From Deltaproteobacteria bacterium (GTDB lineage Bacteria; Myxococcota; Kuafuiibacteriia; Kuafuiibacteriales; Kuafuiibacteriaceae): a stretch of 64,000 nt of DNA. Of this stretch, positions 16,657 through 24,493 are shown piece after piece (position 1 is the stretch's first letter; each line of letters starts with the position of its first letter). The stretch covers positions 1-64,000 of the forward strand of contig WYAZ01000143.1 in NCBI GenBank assembly GCA_011526105.1. Direction: 5' to 3'. The translations under genes were made by a program, and so were the position numbers. Under the pieces are notes generated by a model. That model saw only the letters and a list, made by a program, of their open reading frames with translations. It made no database searches and was not told the origin of the DNA.

Positions 16657-17325
16657 CTACTCGAGGTCGACAGGAGTCAAAAGCCGAACGAGCTCGCGGG
16701 CTTCGTCCTCTCCCAGCTCATCGCTGCGGACGACGAGTTGGGTCAGGCGCGTGATGCTGTCGCTGGCGTCCTCGGGGGTGGTGAAGACCCGGGTGCGGCC
16801 CTCCCACTGCTCGAAGGGTACGCGGTCGAGACGCTCGCTGAGCTCTCGCATGATGGCCTCGAGGCCGTGGTCGAGGAGCAGCGCCTTCAGCTCGATCCCG
16901 GTCTCGGTGCGTTCCTTGTCCGCGCGCGCGCCGCTCATGCGGGCCCAGTCGCTGGCGATGCGGCCGATGCCTTCGACGCCTTCGTCTCGTTCTTCGTTCG
17001 AGACGAGGCCTTCTTTGAGGAGAGTGTTCAAGGTGTTGCGCAATGCTGAGCGCGTCGCCCGAATCAGGTGCAGCGTGTCGAGGCCTGCGATCTTGGACTC
17101 GACGGGGTCCTGCGCCCGCAGAGCTTCCTCTTTGGGGGTCGCCTGACGCGCGACGCTGTCCTTGGCAACTTTGTCCTCGGGGACTTCCTCGAGCTTGGGG
17201 ACGTTCTTCAGAAGGGTGCGGGTCTGACCGTCTTCGAAGGCCAAGCGCAAGCGGTCTTCCGCCTCTTCCACGAGTCGGCCGACACCCCAGTCCGGCTTCG
17301 CGCGATGTCGGAAGAATCGAGCCAT
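16657..17325 (-). CDS. Helical protein with an N-terminal DUF3553-like segment
   Basis: A 222-residue cytoplasmic protein. I start it at the ATG in MARFFRHRAKPDWGVGRLVEE, because that opening (H..KPDWGVG.V) is the N-terminal pattern of the small DUF3553 fold seen in many alphaproteobacterial and deltaproteobacterial proteins. An open frame upstream to 18048 overlaps the divergent lipoprotein and is rejected. The rest is helical and acidic, with a Lys/Glu-rich linker near residue 50-75 and no catalytic motif. It is divergent from the choice-of-anchor lipoprotein. Function unknown. Confidence 0.7.
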   Translation of the reverse strand: MARFFRHRAKPDWGVGRLVEEAEDRLRLAFEDGQTRTLLKNVPKLEEVPEDKVAKDSVARQATPKEEALRAQDPVESKIAGLDTLHLIRATRSALRNTLNTLLKEGLVSNEERDEGVEGIGRIASDWARMSGARADKERTETGIELKALLLDHGLEAIMRELSERLDRVPFEQWEGRTRVFTTPEDASDSITRLTQLVVRSDELGEDEARELVRLLTPVDLE

Positions 17326-17425
17326 TTCGGGCTCTAGACCACGACTCGGCCTCGGGGTCAATTCACCTCGAACCCTGTCACCGGCCCTTCGGCCGATGGT
17401 CCGAAGGCCCGTCCCAGCCCACGAT

Positions 17426-18868
17426 ATGCTCGTGCGCGCGCTTCGCTTCTCGCTGGCCAGCTTGGTCCTCGCGTTCGCTGGCTGCGACTGCGACGACGGC
17501 CTCGGGGCCCTCCGTGGTGTCGTCGAGGCCAGCCCCGATCCGCTCGATTTCGGGGACGTCCCCGTAGGGGCCGAGAAGACCCTGCAGCTCAGCCTGCGGA
17601 ACACAGGGACCTTCGTCCTTAGGGTGCAGAGCTTCGAGGCCAGCGGTCCGTTCATCGCTCCCACGACCTCCACCACGATCGCGGCGGGCGGCCAGATCGA
17701 AGTCCCGATCGCGTTTCGTCCTCCCGCCATCGGTCCGCACAGCGGAAAGCTGGTCATCACGACCGATGCGAAAGAGAACGCGGTGACCGAGGTGGATCTC
17801 ATCGGTAACGGCATCGAAGCCGCGATCGTCGTGGAGCCTTTGGTCGTCGACTTTGGAGAGGTCCTTTGGGTGACGACCACCCAGGAGGAGCGGCGCACCG
17901 TCACCGTCTCCAATCCGGGCACCGATGCCTTCGAACTCACCGCTGCCGTTCTCACGGAGGGTGAGAACGAGGGTTTCGGGCTCGATCCGGCCATGTTGGT
18001 CGGCACGTTTGGGCCCCAGGCCTCGCGCAGCTTCGAGGTCACGTACATGCCGAATCAAATGGGGGCGGTCGCTGGCACCGTGCGCCTCGAGACCACCGCG
18101 CCCAACGCGTCCGAGATCCTCGTGAGCTTGCGCGCGACCGCGGTGGGGCCGGAGCTCGAGGTGTGCGGCGGCGTGACCGGCCGCGCCGAGTTGTGCACGG
18201 AGCAGGGCCAGACCCCGGCGGTCAACTTCGACGCGGTCGACTTTGGGAGCACGACGACCGGGCGCATCGTGGTGAAGAACGTCGGCAATCGAGATCTCTC
18301 CGTAGAGAGCGAAGCGACGGGCACGGTCGAGGCGTTCGTCTTCAGCCCGACCATCGCCGAGCTCTCGAGCTTCGTGCTCGCGCCCTTGCAGGAGCGAGTC
18401 GTAAACGTGAGTTACACGGCGACCGACTACAGCTTCGACAGCAGCTTCGTGGGTTTTGGGACCAACTCCGCCACGCGGCAGAACGCGATCGTGCGCGTGG
18501 AGGCGCGCATCAATCGCGCGATCGTCGAAGTGGTCCCGCGCAGCCTCACCTTCAGCCTCGAAGGCGCTGCCAATCGCGGTGAGGTCGATGTGCAAGTCTT
18601 CAACTGCGGTCAGTCCGCGCTCATCTTCAGCGCCGCGCCTTTGGTGCGCCAGACCTCGGGCCCAGGAAGCGTGTTTTCGCTTCAGAACGCGCCGAATGCG
18701 GGCGTGAGCCTCGCGCCGCAGGCCTGCACCGGTGAACCCGGCGGGGCGCGGTTTCAGGTCGTGTTTCAACCGACGCAGAACGGAACCTTCTTGGGCGAAG
18801 TCGCCATCCAGACCAACGACCCGGTGGACTCCGAGGTGCTCGTGGACGTAGCGGCCACCAAGCGCTGA
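17426..18868 (+). CDS. Choice-of-anchor D (ASH-like) surface lipoprotein
   Basis: A 480-residue protein starting MLVRALRFSLASLVLAFAGC, with Cys20 as the lipidation site, followed by DCDDGLGALRG. The body is three or four immunoglobulin-like repeats of the ASPM/SPD-2/Hydin (choice-of-anchor D) type. Each opens with a strand such as DPLDFGDVPVGAEKTLQLSL or VDFGEVLWVTTTQEERRTV, has the tag NTG, and ends near GTVRLETTA or GEVAIQTND. Such repeats are common in myxobacterial surface proteins and give protein-protein contacts. The start was chosen over an ATG ten codons upstream because only this one opens with a signal peptide. Confidence 0.85.
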   Translation: MLVRALRFSLASLVLAFAGCDCDDGLGALRGVVEASPDPLDFGDVPVGAEKTLQLSLRNTGTFVLRVQSFEASGPFIAPTTSTTIAAGGQIEVPIAFRPPAIGPHSGKLVITTDAKENAVTEVDLIGNGIEAAIVVEPLVVDFGEVLWVTTTQEERRTVTVSNPGTDAFELTAAVLTEGENEGFGLDPAMLVGTFGPQASRSFEVTYMPNQMGAVAGTVRLETTAPNASEILVSLRATAVGPELEVCGGVTGRAELCTEQGQTPAVNFDAVDFGSTTTGRIVVKNVGNRDLSVESEATGTVEAFVFSPTIAELSSFVLAPLQERVVNVSYTATDYSFDSSFVGFGTNSATRQNAIVRVEARINRAIVEVVPRSLTFSLEGAANRGEVDVQVFNCGQSALIFSAAPLVRQTSGPGSVFSLQNAPNAGVSLAPQACTGEPGGARFQVVFQPTQNGTFLGEVAIQTNDPVDSEVLVDVAATKR

Positions 18869-18883
18869 GGCGATCGCTCCGTC

Positions 18884-19711
18884 TCAGGGCTCGTGGATCA
18901 AAAGCTCCACCCGCTCGAGGAGCGCGGGTGGAAGCCTTCGCGCGACCTCGGTCCGAATCTCGCGGGCGGAGTAGCGCTTCGAAAAGTGCGTGAGGAGGAT
19001 GTGCTCGTTCTGGAAGCGCTCCGCGTGGGTCGCGATGTGATCGAGGTGGACGTGTCCGCCTTGGCGTGCTTCCTCGGGATCCTTCTCCGAACCCAAGAAG
19101 GTGCACTCGAGCATGAGCACACGCGCGGTGGTGACGGCGGGGTCGGCGTCGAGCACGTCGATGGTGGTGTCGCCGGGAAAGCAGAGCTCTGCCCGCTCGA
19201 CGACCTCGTGGATGGCTGAGCCGCTTCGCGCGAGCCGCCCGATCTCGGTCCCATCTTTGCCTTTGTGCTCCTCCTTGAGCTTCCGAATGCGCCGAAAGAG
19301 CGTGTAGCCGTTGGTCTCGATGCGATGGGGTGAGGCAAAGACGCGGGCGAAGGCATCGTTTGGCAGGGGGATCCGGTCGCCCGGCGAAACCGGCACGAGG
19401 CGGCAGTGCAGGGTGTCCGCCTGGAGGTCTGCCCAGGTCTCGAGCAGCCGTGCCAAGGTCGGGTGGGAGGCGGCCGGGCAGTAGATGTCGGGCGGGCTCT
19501 GGTGCCGCATGCTCCGCATCGAGACGTAGTAGGGAAGCCCGGCCGCGTGATCGATGTGGGCGTGTGTAAGTAGCAGCCGATCCTGGCTAATCGCGCCTTC
19601 CGGGCAGCGCCCGATATCGAGGCAAAGGCCGAAATCCGGAAGCTGGAAGCAGGTTTCCACGCCGCCCACCGAGTGGGCCTCCACCGCCATACCACCCAAC
19701 TGAAGCCGCAT
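18884..19711 (-). CDS. Ribonuclease Z-like metallo-beta-lactamase-fold hydrolase
   Basis: A 275-residue protein starting MRLQLGGMAVEAHSVGGVET. The metal-binding motif is THAHIDHAAGLPYYV (HxHxDH). The later metal ligands are seen in CFPGDTTIDVLD (Asp of the GDT motif) and LLTHFSKRY (terminal His). The LxFPGDT and HFSxRY signatures fit RNase Z/ElaC, which trims the 3' trailer of tRNA precursors, and related phosphodiesterases. Upstream in-frame codons to 19885 lack a sensible start and overlap the divergent pseudokinase gene. This genome's tRNA-Phe gene encodes CCA, so tRNA 3' trimming by RNase Z may not be essential here. A cyclic-nucleotide phosphodiesterase is an alternative. Confidence 0.85.
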   Translation of the reverse strand: MRLQLGGMAVEAHSVGGVETCFQLPDFGLCLDIGRCPEGAISQDRLLLTHAHIDHAAGLPYYVSMRSMRHQSPPDIYCPAASHPTLARLLETWADLQADTLHCRLVPVSPGDRIPLPNDAFARVFASPHRIETNGYTLFRRIRKLKEEHKGKDGTEIGRLARSGSAIHEVVERAELCFPGDTTIDVLDADPAVTTARVLMLECTFLGSEKDPEEARQGGHVHLDHIATHAERFQNEHILLTHFSKRYSAREIRTEVARRLPPALLERVELLIHEP

Positions 19712-19794
19712 GTTCGCCCTTACTCTCGCGGTGCCCAGGGCAAAAGAACAGGAAATAGGACGACTCCAATAATCCGGTATAGGATCGCCGCGAT

Positions 19795-22326
19795 ATGGAA
19801 CGGCAATACGCCGTGTTGGGGCCCCTACCTTCGGGAGTGGAGACCCGCGCGTTTCTCGGGTGCGAAATGGCGGACGGTCAACCACAACCGTCGCAGCCGG
19901 TCGTTGTGGTGTGGCTCCCAGAGGAAGTCACCAAAGACGCCAAGCAAGTCGAGCGCCTTCAGCGCGAGACCGCCTTCGTCACCCAACTCGATCACCCGAA
20001 CCTCATCCGTGTACACGGCCTCGAGTGCTTCGAAGAGGGCTGGGCGCGTGTCGTCGACTACTGCGATGGCGAGCCGCTCTCTCGTTTTCTCGAGTTGTCC
20101 CGCCGAGACGGCGGAAACATCCCGCTGAAGGTCGCCCTTCGAATCATTCTCGACGTCTGTGATGCGGTCCATCATGCGCACGAGCAAGGTCGCGAGAGCA
20201 TCGCGAATCGGCCGCTCGTGCACGGCGCGCTTCGTCCGGACACGCTGATGGTCTCGTTCTCGGGAACGACGAAGGTGACCGGTTATGGCGCGGGCGTGCT
20301 CGCCGGCATGAAGCAGATCGACACCGGTCCGAACGCCATGCAGTACATGGCGCCCGAGCAGATCATCGGTGGCAAGTCGACGGTCAGCCCCTCGAGTGAT
20401 GTCTACTCGATCGGCGCAATCCTCTACGATCTCATCTCGGGTGCGGCGCCCTTCTCGGGGGTCGAAGAGCTCGAAGACGCCATCCTCACTCAGAACCCAG
20501 AGGCGAAAGATCCCGAGGGTGTGCTGGGCACGCTCTACACCGTCATTGGTCGCGCCATGAAGAAGCGCGGACAGGATCGCTTCGAGACGGTGGCGGAGCT
20601 TCGGCAGGCCATTCTCGACGCGGTCGAAGGACGTGAGCCTTCGACCACCGAAGAAGTCGGTGCCTTTGCGGACGATCTGATCCCGCTCACCGCGACTGAA
20701 CGAGAACAACGCACCTCGCTGCTCGCCCACTCGGACGATCTCGATGCGGTCACCGTCTTGTCTCGACCCGAAGAGGCCCCCGACGGCGTCGATCCCAAGC
20801 TCTTTGCCGCCTCCAGGCCCTCCACCGAGACCGGTCGCATTCGTGTGCGAGCGAAGTCGCGCTCGAAGTCGAAGGCCAAGAAGCGAAGCCCGTCCGCCAC
20901 CGACGAACATCCGGTCATGGACACGGGCGAGAGCAAGCGCCCGCGAAAGGCCCAGGCACGCGAGGTGGAGACCGTGCTCTCCGCTGAGCCCGGTCGCGTG
21001 GCTCCAGACCGCGAATCGACGCAGATCGAGCGCCACGAGACAGTTCGTAGCCAGCCGCCTCCGCCTTCCATCCCAGTACCAGCTCCGGCCGCTGCCCGCG
21101 TGAGTCACCCGGCAGCCGTGCCTCCGCGCCCCAGCGTTCCGGTGCCATCGCAGGTTCCGGTTCCGTCTGCGGTACCGCATCCATCCATGGCACCGGGCGT
21201 GGTGCCTCCGGGCATGATGCAGCCCGGCATGCGGGCCTCGGTGCCTCCGGGCATGATGGCGCCCGGCATGATGCCGCCCGGTATGATGCCTCCGGGCATG
21301 ATGCCTCCCGGTGCTCGTCCGTCCTTCCCTCCGGGCGCGCGGCCTTCGATGCAACCCGGCTCGATGCCGCCTCCCGGTGCTCGTCCATCCATTCCACCCG
21401 GCGCCTCGTCCGCGCCGCCGCCTCGTTCCTCGCTCGCGCCCATGAGGCACGTGCCCCTCAAGGGCAACTACATGGACGGCACCGGAGAGCTGAAGCTCCC
21501 CACCGGCGATCTCAGCACGTCGGAGCGCGCATCCAAACCTTCGCCAGATCCTTTCGGCAAGGCCGGCCTCAAGCCAGACCTGCCGCCGCGTGCGATGTCC
21601 GAGATCACCAACATCGACGCGAGCCTCGGAGACAACTCCAAGATCTGGCTGCTCGCGGGCATTGGGCTTCTGGTGGTGGCCATGGTGCTCGTCATGTCCA
21701 TCGGCAAGAAGCCCCCGGAAGGTCTCGCCGACGAGTCCGTTCGCAAGCGTCTGCCCAAAGAGTTGATCGAGGAGGCCCTACGTTCCGGCACACCGGTCGA
21801 GGGCGACCCGGTGCCGGCGGATCCCGAGATCCCTCCGCAGCCTGATCTCGTTGCGCCCCCCAAGGCCATCGATCCGTTGCTCGGCGAGAACCCGGACGCG
21901 CCCCCGGTCGTGCCCGAGGTGAAGTGGGGCGTGCTCAGCATCGACTCGGAGCCGAAGGTCGATGTCTTCGACGGTGATCGGCTCATCGGACGCACCCCGG
22001 TTCGCCAGAAGCTGAAGGCGGGCTCCTACAAGCTGCGCTTCACCGACAAAGACAAGATGATCAACCGTTACAAGCAGTACACGGTGCAGCCGGACGGTGA
22101 TCACAAGGACACCCTCACCTTCGGGGAGGCGCAACTCTTCGTGGAGGCGCCCAGCGGCTCTCGGATCTTCCTGAACGGACGACCCATCGGTAAGGCCCCC
22201 ATCGAGCCCTACGATCTCTATGAAGGTCGATATCTCCTCAAGGTCACGCACGAAGGCAAGACCTGGTCGGAGTGGTTCAACGCGCCGGCGGGCCGCAAGA
22301 TCGAGTACCGCGTTCGGATGGACTGA
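19795..22326 (+). CDS. Kinase-fold protein with degenerate active site (pseudokinase) and PEGA domain
   Basis: An 843-residue membrane protein. Residues 1-270 have the Hanks-type kinase fold, with the C-lobe signature YMAPEQIIGG and SDVYSIGAILYDLISG. All three catalytic positions are changed: the VAIK lysine is Trp40 (VVVVWLP), HRD is HGA (143-145), and DFG is GYG (163-165), with no glycine-rich loop. It is therefore a predicted pseudokinase. Residues about 465-545 are a low-complexity Pro/Gly/Met run. A membrane helix is near residue 620 (IWLLAGIGLLVVAMVLVMS). One PEGA domain (VKWGVLSIDSEPKVDVFDGD, then VRQKLKAGSYKL) and a second partial copy follow in the periplasm. It probably scaffolds signalling. 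It is divergent from the RNase Z-like gene. Confidence 0.88.
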   Translation: MERQYAVLGPLPSGVETRAFLGCEMADGQPQPSQPVVVVWLPEEVTKDAKQVERLQRETAFVTQLDHPNLIRVHGLECFEEGWARVVDYCDGEPLSRFLELSRRDGGNIPLKVALRIILDVCDAVHHAHEQGRESIANRPLVHGALRPDTLMVSFSGTTKVTGYGAGVLAGMKQIDTGPNAMQYMAPEQIIGGKSTVSPSSDVYSIGAILYDLISGAAPFSGVEELEDAILTQNPEAKDPEGVLGTLYTVIGRAMKKRGQDRFETVAELRQAILDAVEGREPSTTEEVGAFADDLIPLTATEREQRTSLLAHSDDLDAVTVLSRPEEAPDGVDPKLFAASRPSTETGRIRVRAKSRSKSKAKKRSPSATDEHPVMDTGESKRPRKAQAREVETVLSAEPGRVAPDRESTQIERHETVRSQPPPPSIPVPAPAAARVSHPAAVPPRPSVPVPSQVPVPSAVPHPSMAPGVVPPGMMQPGMRASVPPGMMAPGMMPPGMMPPGMMPPGARPSFPPGARPSMQPGSMPPPGARPSIPPGASSAPPPRSSLAPMRHVPLKGNYMDGTGELKLPTGDLSTSERASKPSPDPFGKAGLKPDLPPRAMSEITNIDASLGDNSKIWLLAGIGLLVVAMVLVMSIGKKPPEGLADESVRKRLPKELIEEALRSGTPVEGDPVPADPEIPPQPDLVAPPKAIDPLLGENPDAPPVVPEVKWGVLSIDSEPKVDVFDGDRLIGRTPVRQKLKAGSYKLRFTDKDKMINRYKQYTVQPDGDHKDTLTFGEAQLFVEAPSGSRIFLNGRPIGKAPIEPYDLYEGRYLLKVTHEGKTWSEWFNAPAGRKIEYRVRMD
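21204..21395 (+). repeat. Pro/Gly/Met low-complexity repeat inside the pseudokinase gene
   Basis: Imperfect tandem 15- and 18-base units encode PPGMM-type repeats such as PPGMMPPGMMPPG and PPGARPS between the kinase fold and the membrane helix. It is a probable flexible linker and a likely site of length variation between strains. Confidence 0.8.
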
Positions 22327-22335
22327 ACCTCCGCC

Positions 22336-24252
22336 TCAGAGTTCGAACCGATGATCGAGCGCGAGGCGCAGATCGATCCCGGGGCGCGGGATGTCCGAGT
22401 TCAGCTCTCGCTCGGGCACATCGAAGGCATTCGCGACTTGTAGCTGTAGGCCGAAGCCATAACCCAGCTCGAGCCCGCCACCGACGCTCACAAAAGGCAT
22501 GGCCCACGCACGACGGCGGATGGGATCCAAGTCCCCGTCCGTCCGCGGAAAAGGAAAGGCGTGGCGAGCGGCGAGCTCCACGTACGCCCCGCGAACGCCG
22601 AGCTCGTAGCGCAGGCGCGCGGCGGCCGTGCCGCCCTCGATGAAGCTCTGGGCCTCCGCGCCGAGCCCGCGTGTGAGCGCAAACAGCACGACCAACTCGA
22701 AACCGCGCAGCGGCCTCAGCGAAGTCTCGAGCTCACCTCCAAGCACGGCGCCCACATCTCCGTTGCTCGCGACGTTCGCCTGGAGCGCGACGGGGTTCGA
22801 CACGAAGCTCACGGAGGAGCCGATCCGAACGCCGAACGTGTCCGGCTCGTACATAAAGGATAGGTCGACGGTTCGAGCATGTTCGAGCTCGAGTGCGGCT
22901 CGGGCAAAGGAAAGATCCAGCACCGTGGGCTGATGAATGGCCTCCTGATACCCCAGGAGCACGGTGAAGTGGGCGAGGGGCGAGTACCCCAGCTTCAGCT
23001 CGGGCAACACAAAGACCCCGGCGCTCTCCTTGCCGAACTCGTCATCGCTCTTCGCGTGACCCGCACGTACGGCCGCTCTCAGAGAGAAGGTCTCCCACTC
23101 GAGCTCGGCCGCGACTCCGCCCGAAGCTCGGAGCATGCGGCCGCGCACAGCCGCTCCGTAGGCGCCGCTGGTGTACGCGCCCCCGAAGGCGCTCAGCCAG
23201 AACACCTCCGCGAGTTGCTGGCGAAGCTCACCGTCGAGCTGCAGCACGTCCGCGTCGTCCTCGAAGCGCGTTCCACCACCTGCGGGTTCGGTGCTGGTCT
23301 CGAACCTCCGGACGCCAGCCTGGAGGCGAAAGCGCGTGGTCTTCGAGCCTCCGTGTACGCGACCAAAGCCCGAGACCATGCTGCGGAGCCGGTCGATTCG
23401 ACCGTCGAGATCGAAGCGCTTCGCGTTCGTGACCCGGAACAGATCGAAGCCGAGATCGACCTGAATGCCGTGTGCTTCGGCGTCCCATAGGCGTGCGCGT
23501 GAAGACAGGCTCGACTCCTCGTCTCCCGTGCCAGCCTGGTGCCTTCCCGCGCCGTCTCGCATGGGGTCGTGATCGGAGTAGCCACCCGACACCGAGATTG
23601 CGGCGTCGTCGATGCCCGCGTCGAGCGCGCCTCTGAAACCGCTCGAACGATCGGCGAGTCGACCGAGCCCTCGAAGCTCGCTCGTGAGTCCTGCTCGTGC
23701 CCGAGGTGCGCGACCGGTGAGCGAGAGCTGGCCGTGACCGGAGAACCCGCCCGTGCTGAGCGGCGCCGACCGACGGATGCGCACTGCTTCGAGGATCCAG
23801 GGATCGATGAGGCCCAGCGCGGTCGATTGATCCAGGGAGTCGAGCGCATGCCTGAGCTCGAGCCCGTCCATCGCGAGACCCACCCGCTGGCCGGTTCGTC
23901 CAAGAAACACCGGGCTCTCTCCGCTCACGAAGGTGCGGCGGGTCGAAAAGGAGGTGGCCTCCTCGCGAAGTGCCTCGCCCACGCTCCGCGCGTTTCTTCC
24001 ATGCAGGCGGGACCGGGGCACATGCAGCGCTGGATCCAAGATGATCCTCGAAGGGGCGCTGTTGCTCGCGGTGCTCGTGGCTTTGAGCGAGTCGAGCAGG
24101 CGCAGTTCCTCGTCGGTGAGGGGGAGGTCCTCCAGCAGCAAGTCTCCGCTGGCGGTGGAACTGACCGTCTCACTGCCCTCGAGCCCCAGCGCGACGGAAG
24201 TCGTCTCGACCGGGGCTTGGGCCAGGAGCACCACCACCCAGGCCAAGTGCAT
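22336..24252 (-). CDS. TonB-dependent-receptor-like outer-membrane protein
   Basis: A 638-residue protein with a short signal (LAWVVVLLAQA cut near APV). A plug-like domain lies at about residues 85-170 (RRTFVSGESPVFLGRTGQR, DGLELRHALDSLDQ, LIDPWILEAVRIRRSAPLST). A long barrel of alternating strands follows and ends DLRLALDHRFEL. A TonB box is not obvious. The short barrel (about 470 residues) is at the low end for the family. Substrates cannot be told. The longer open frame to 24600 runs through the tRNA-Phe gene and is rejected. It is tail to tail with the pseudokinase gene, nine bases apart. Confidence 0.72.
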   Translation of the reverse strand: MHLAWVVVLLAQAPVETTSVALGLEGSETVSSTASGDLLLEDLPLTDEELRLLDSLKATSTASNSAPSRIILDPALHVPRSRLHGRNARSVGEALREEATSFSTRRTFVSGESPVFLGRTGQRVGLAMDGLELRHALDSLDQSTALGLIDPWILEAVRIRRSAPLSTGGFSGHGQLSLTGRAPRARAGLTSELRGLGRLADRSSGFRGALDAGIDDAAISVSGGYSDHDPMRDGAGRHQAGTGDEESSLSSRARLWDAEAHGIQVDLGFDLFRVTNAKRFDLDGRIDRLRSMVSGFGRVHGGSKTTRFRLQAGVRRFETSTEPAGGGTRFEDDADVLQLDGELRQQLAEVFWLSAFGGAYTSGAYGAAVRGRMLRASGGVAAELEWETFSLRAAVRAGHAKSDDEFGKESAGVFVLPELKLGYSPLAHFTVLLGYQEAIHQPTVLDLSFARAALELEHARTVDLSFMYEPDTFGVRIGSSVSFVSNPVALQANVASNGDVGAVLGGELETSLRPLRGFELVVLFALTRGLGAEAQSFIEGGTAAARLRYELGVRGAYVELAARHAFPFPRTDGDLDPIRRRAWAMPFVSVGGGLELGYGFGLQLQVANAFDVPERELNSDIPRPGIDLRLALDHRFEL

Positions 24253-24335
24253 GCCGCCCACCCGTAGCCCGTTGGGGGCCCCTTCGCTACCGGGAAGACC
24301 CGTCTCGGCGGTTCGAAGTGCCCCGAAGTTACCCC

Positions 24336-24364
24336 TTGGCCCGGGCTCCAGGGTCTGATATCCA
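24336..24364 (+). promoter_or_regulatory. Possible sigma-70 promoter of tRNA-Phe
   Basis: TTGGCC (24336-24341), 17 bases, TATCCA (24359-24364). The transcript would begin about base 24371, seven bases before the mature tRNA. Both boxes deviate from consensus, so this is tentative. Confidence 0.35.
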
Positions 24365-24377
24365 CCGCAACTTCGGT

Positions 24378-24453
24378 GCCCAGATAGCTCAGTTGGTAGA
24401 GCAGTGGATTGAAAATCCGCGTGTCCCTGGTTCAAGTCCGGGTCTGGGCACCA
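24378..24453 (+). tRNA. tRNA-Phe (anticodon GAA)
   Basis: A 76-base cloverleaf. The acceptor arm GCCCAGA pairs perfectly with TCTGGGC. The D arm is GCTC/GAGC. The anticodon stem GTGGA/TCCGC holds the loop TTGAAAA, giving anticodon GAA for phenylalanine. The T arm CCTGG/CCGGG carries TTCAAGT. The discriminator is A and the 3' CCA is encoded. It stands alone, 40 bases before a protein kinase gene on the same strand. Confidence 0.97.
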
Positions 24454-24493
24454 GCTTTCTTCTCCCCTCGAAGCTAGTCTACGGTCGCACAGC

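Noticed and set aside
17365-17395. An imperfect GC-rich palindrome between the 17325 and 17426 genes
   Set aside because: The arms have internal mismatches and no T-run, so it is likely chance in GC-rich DNA.
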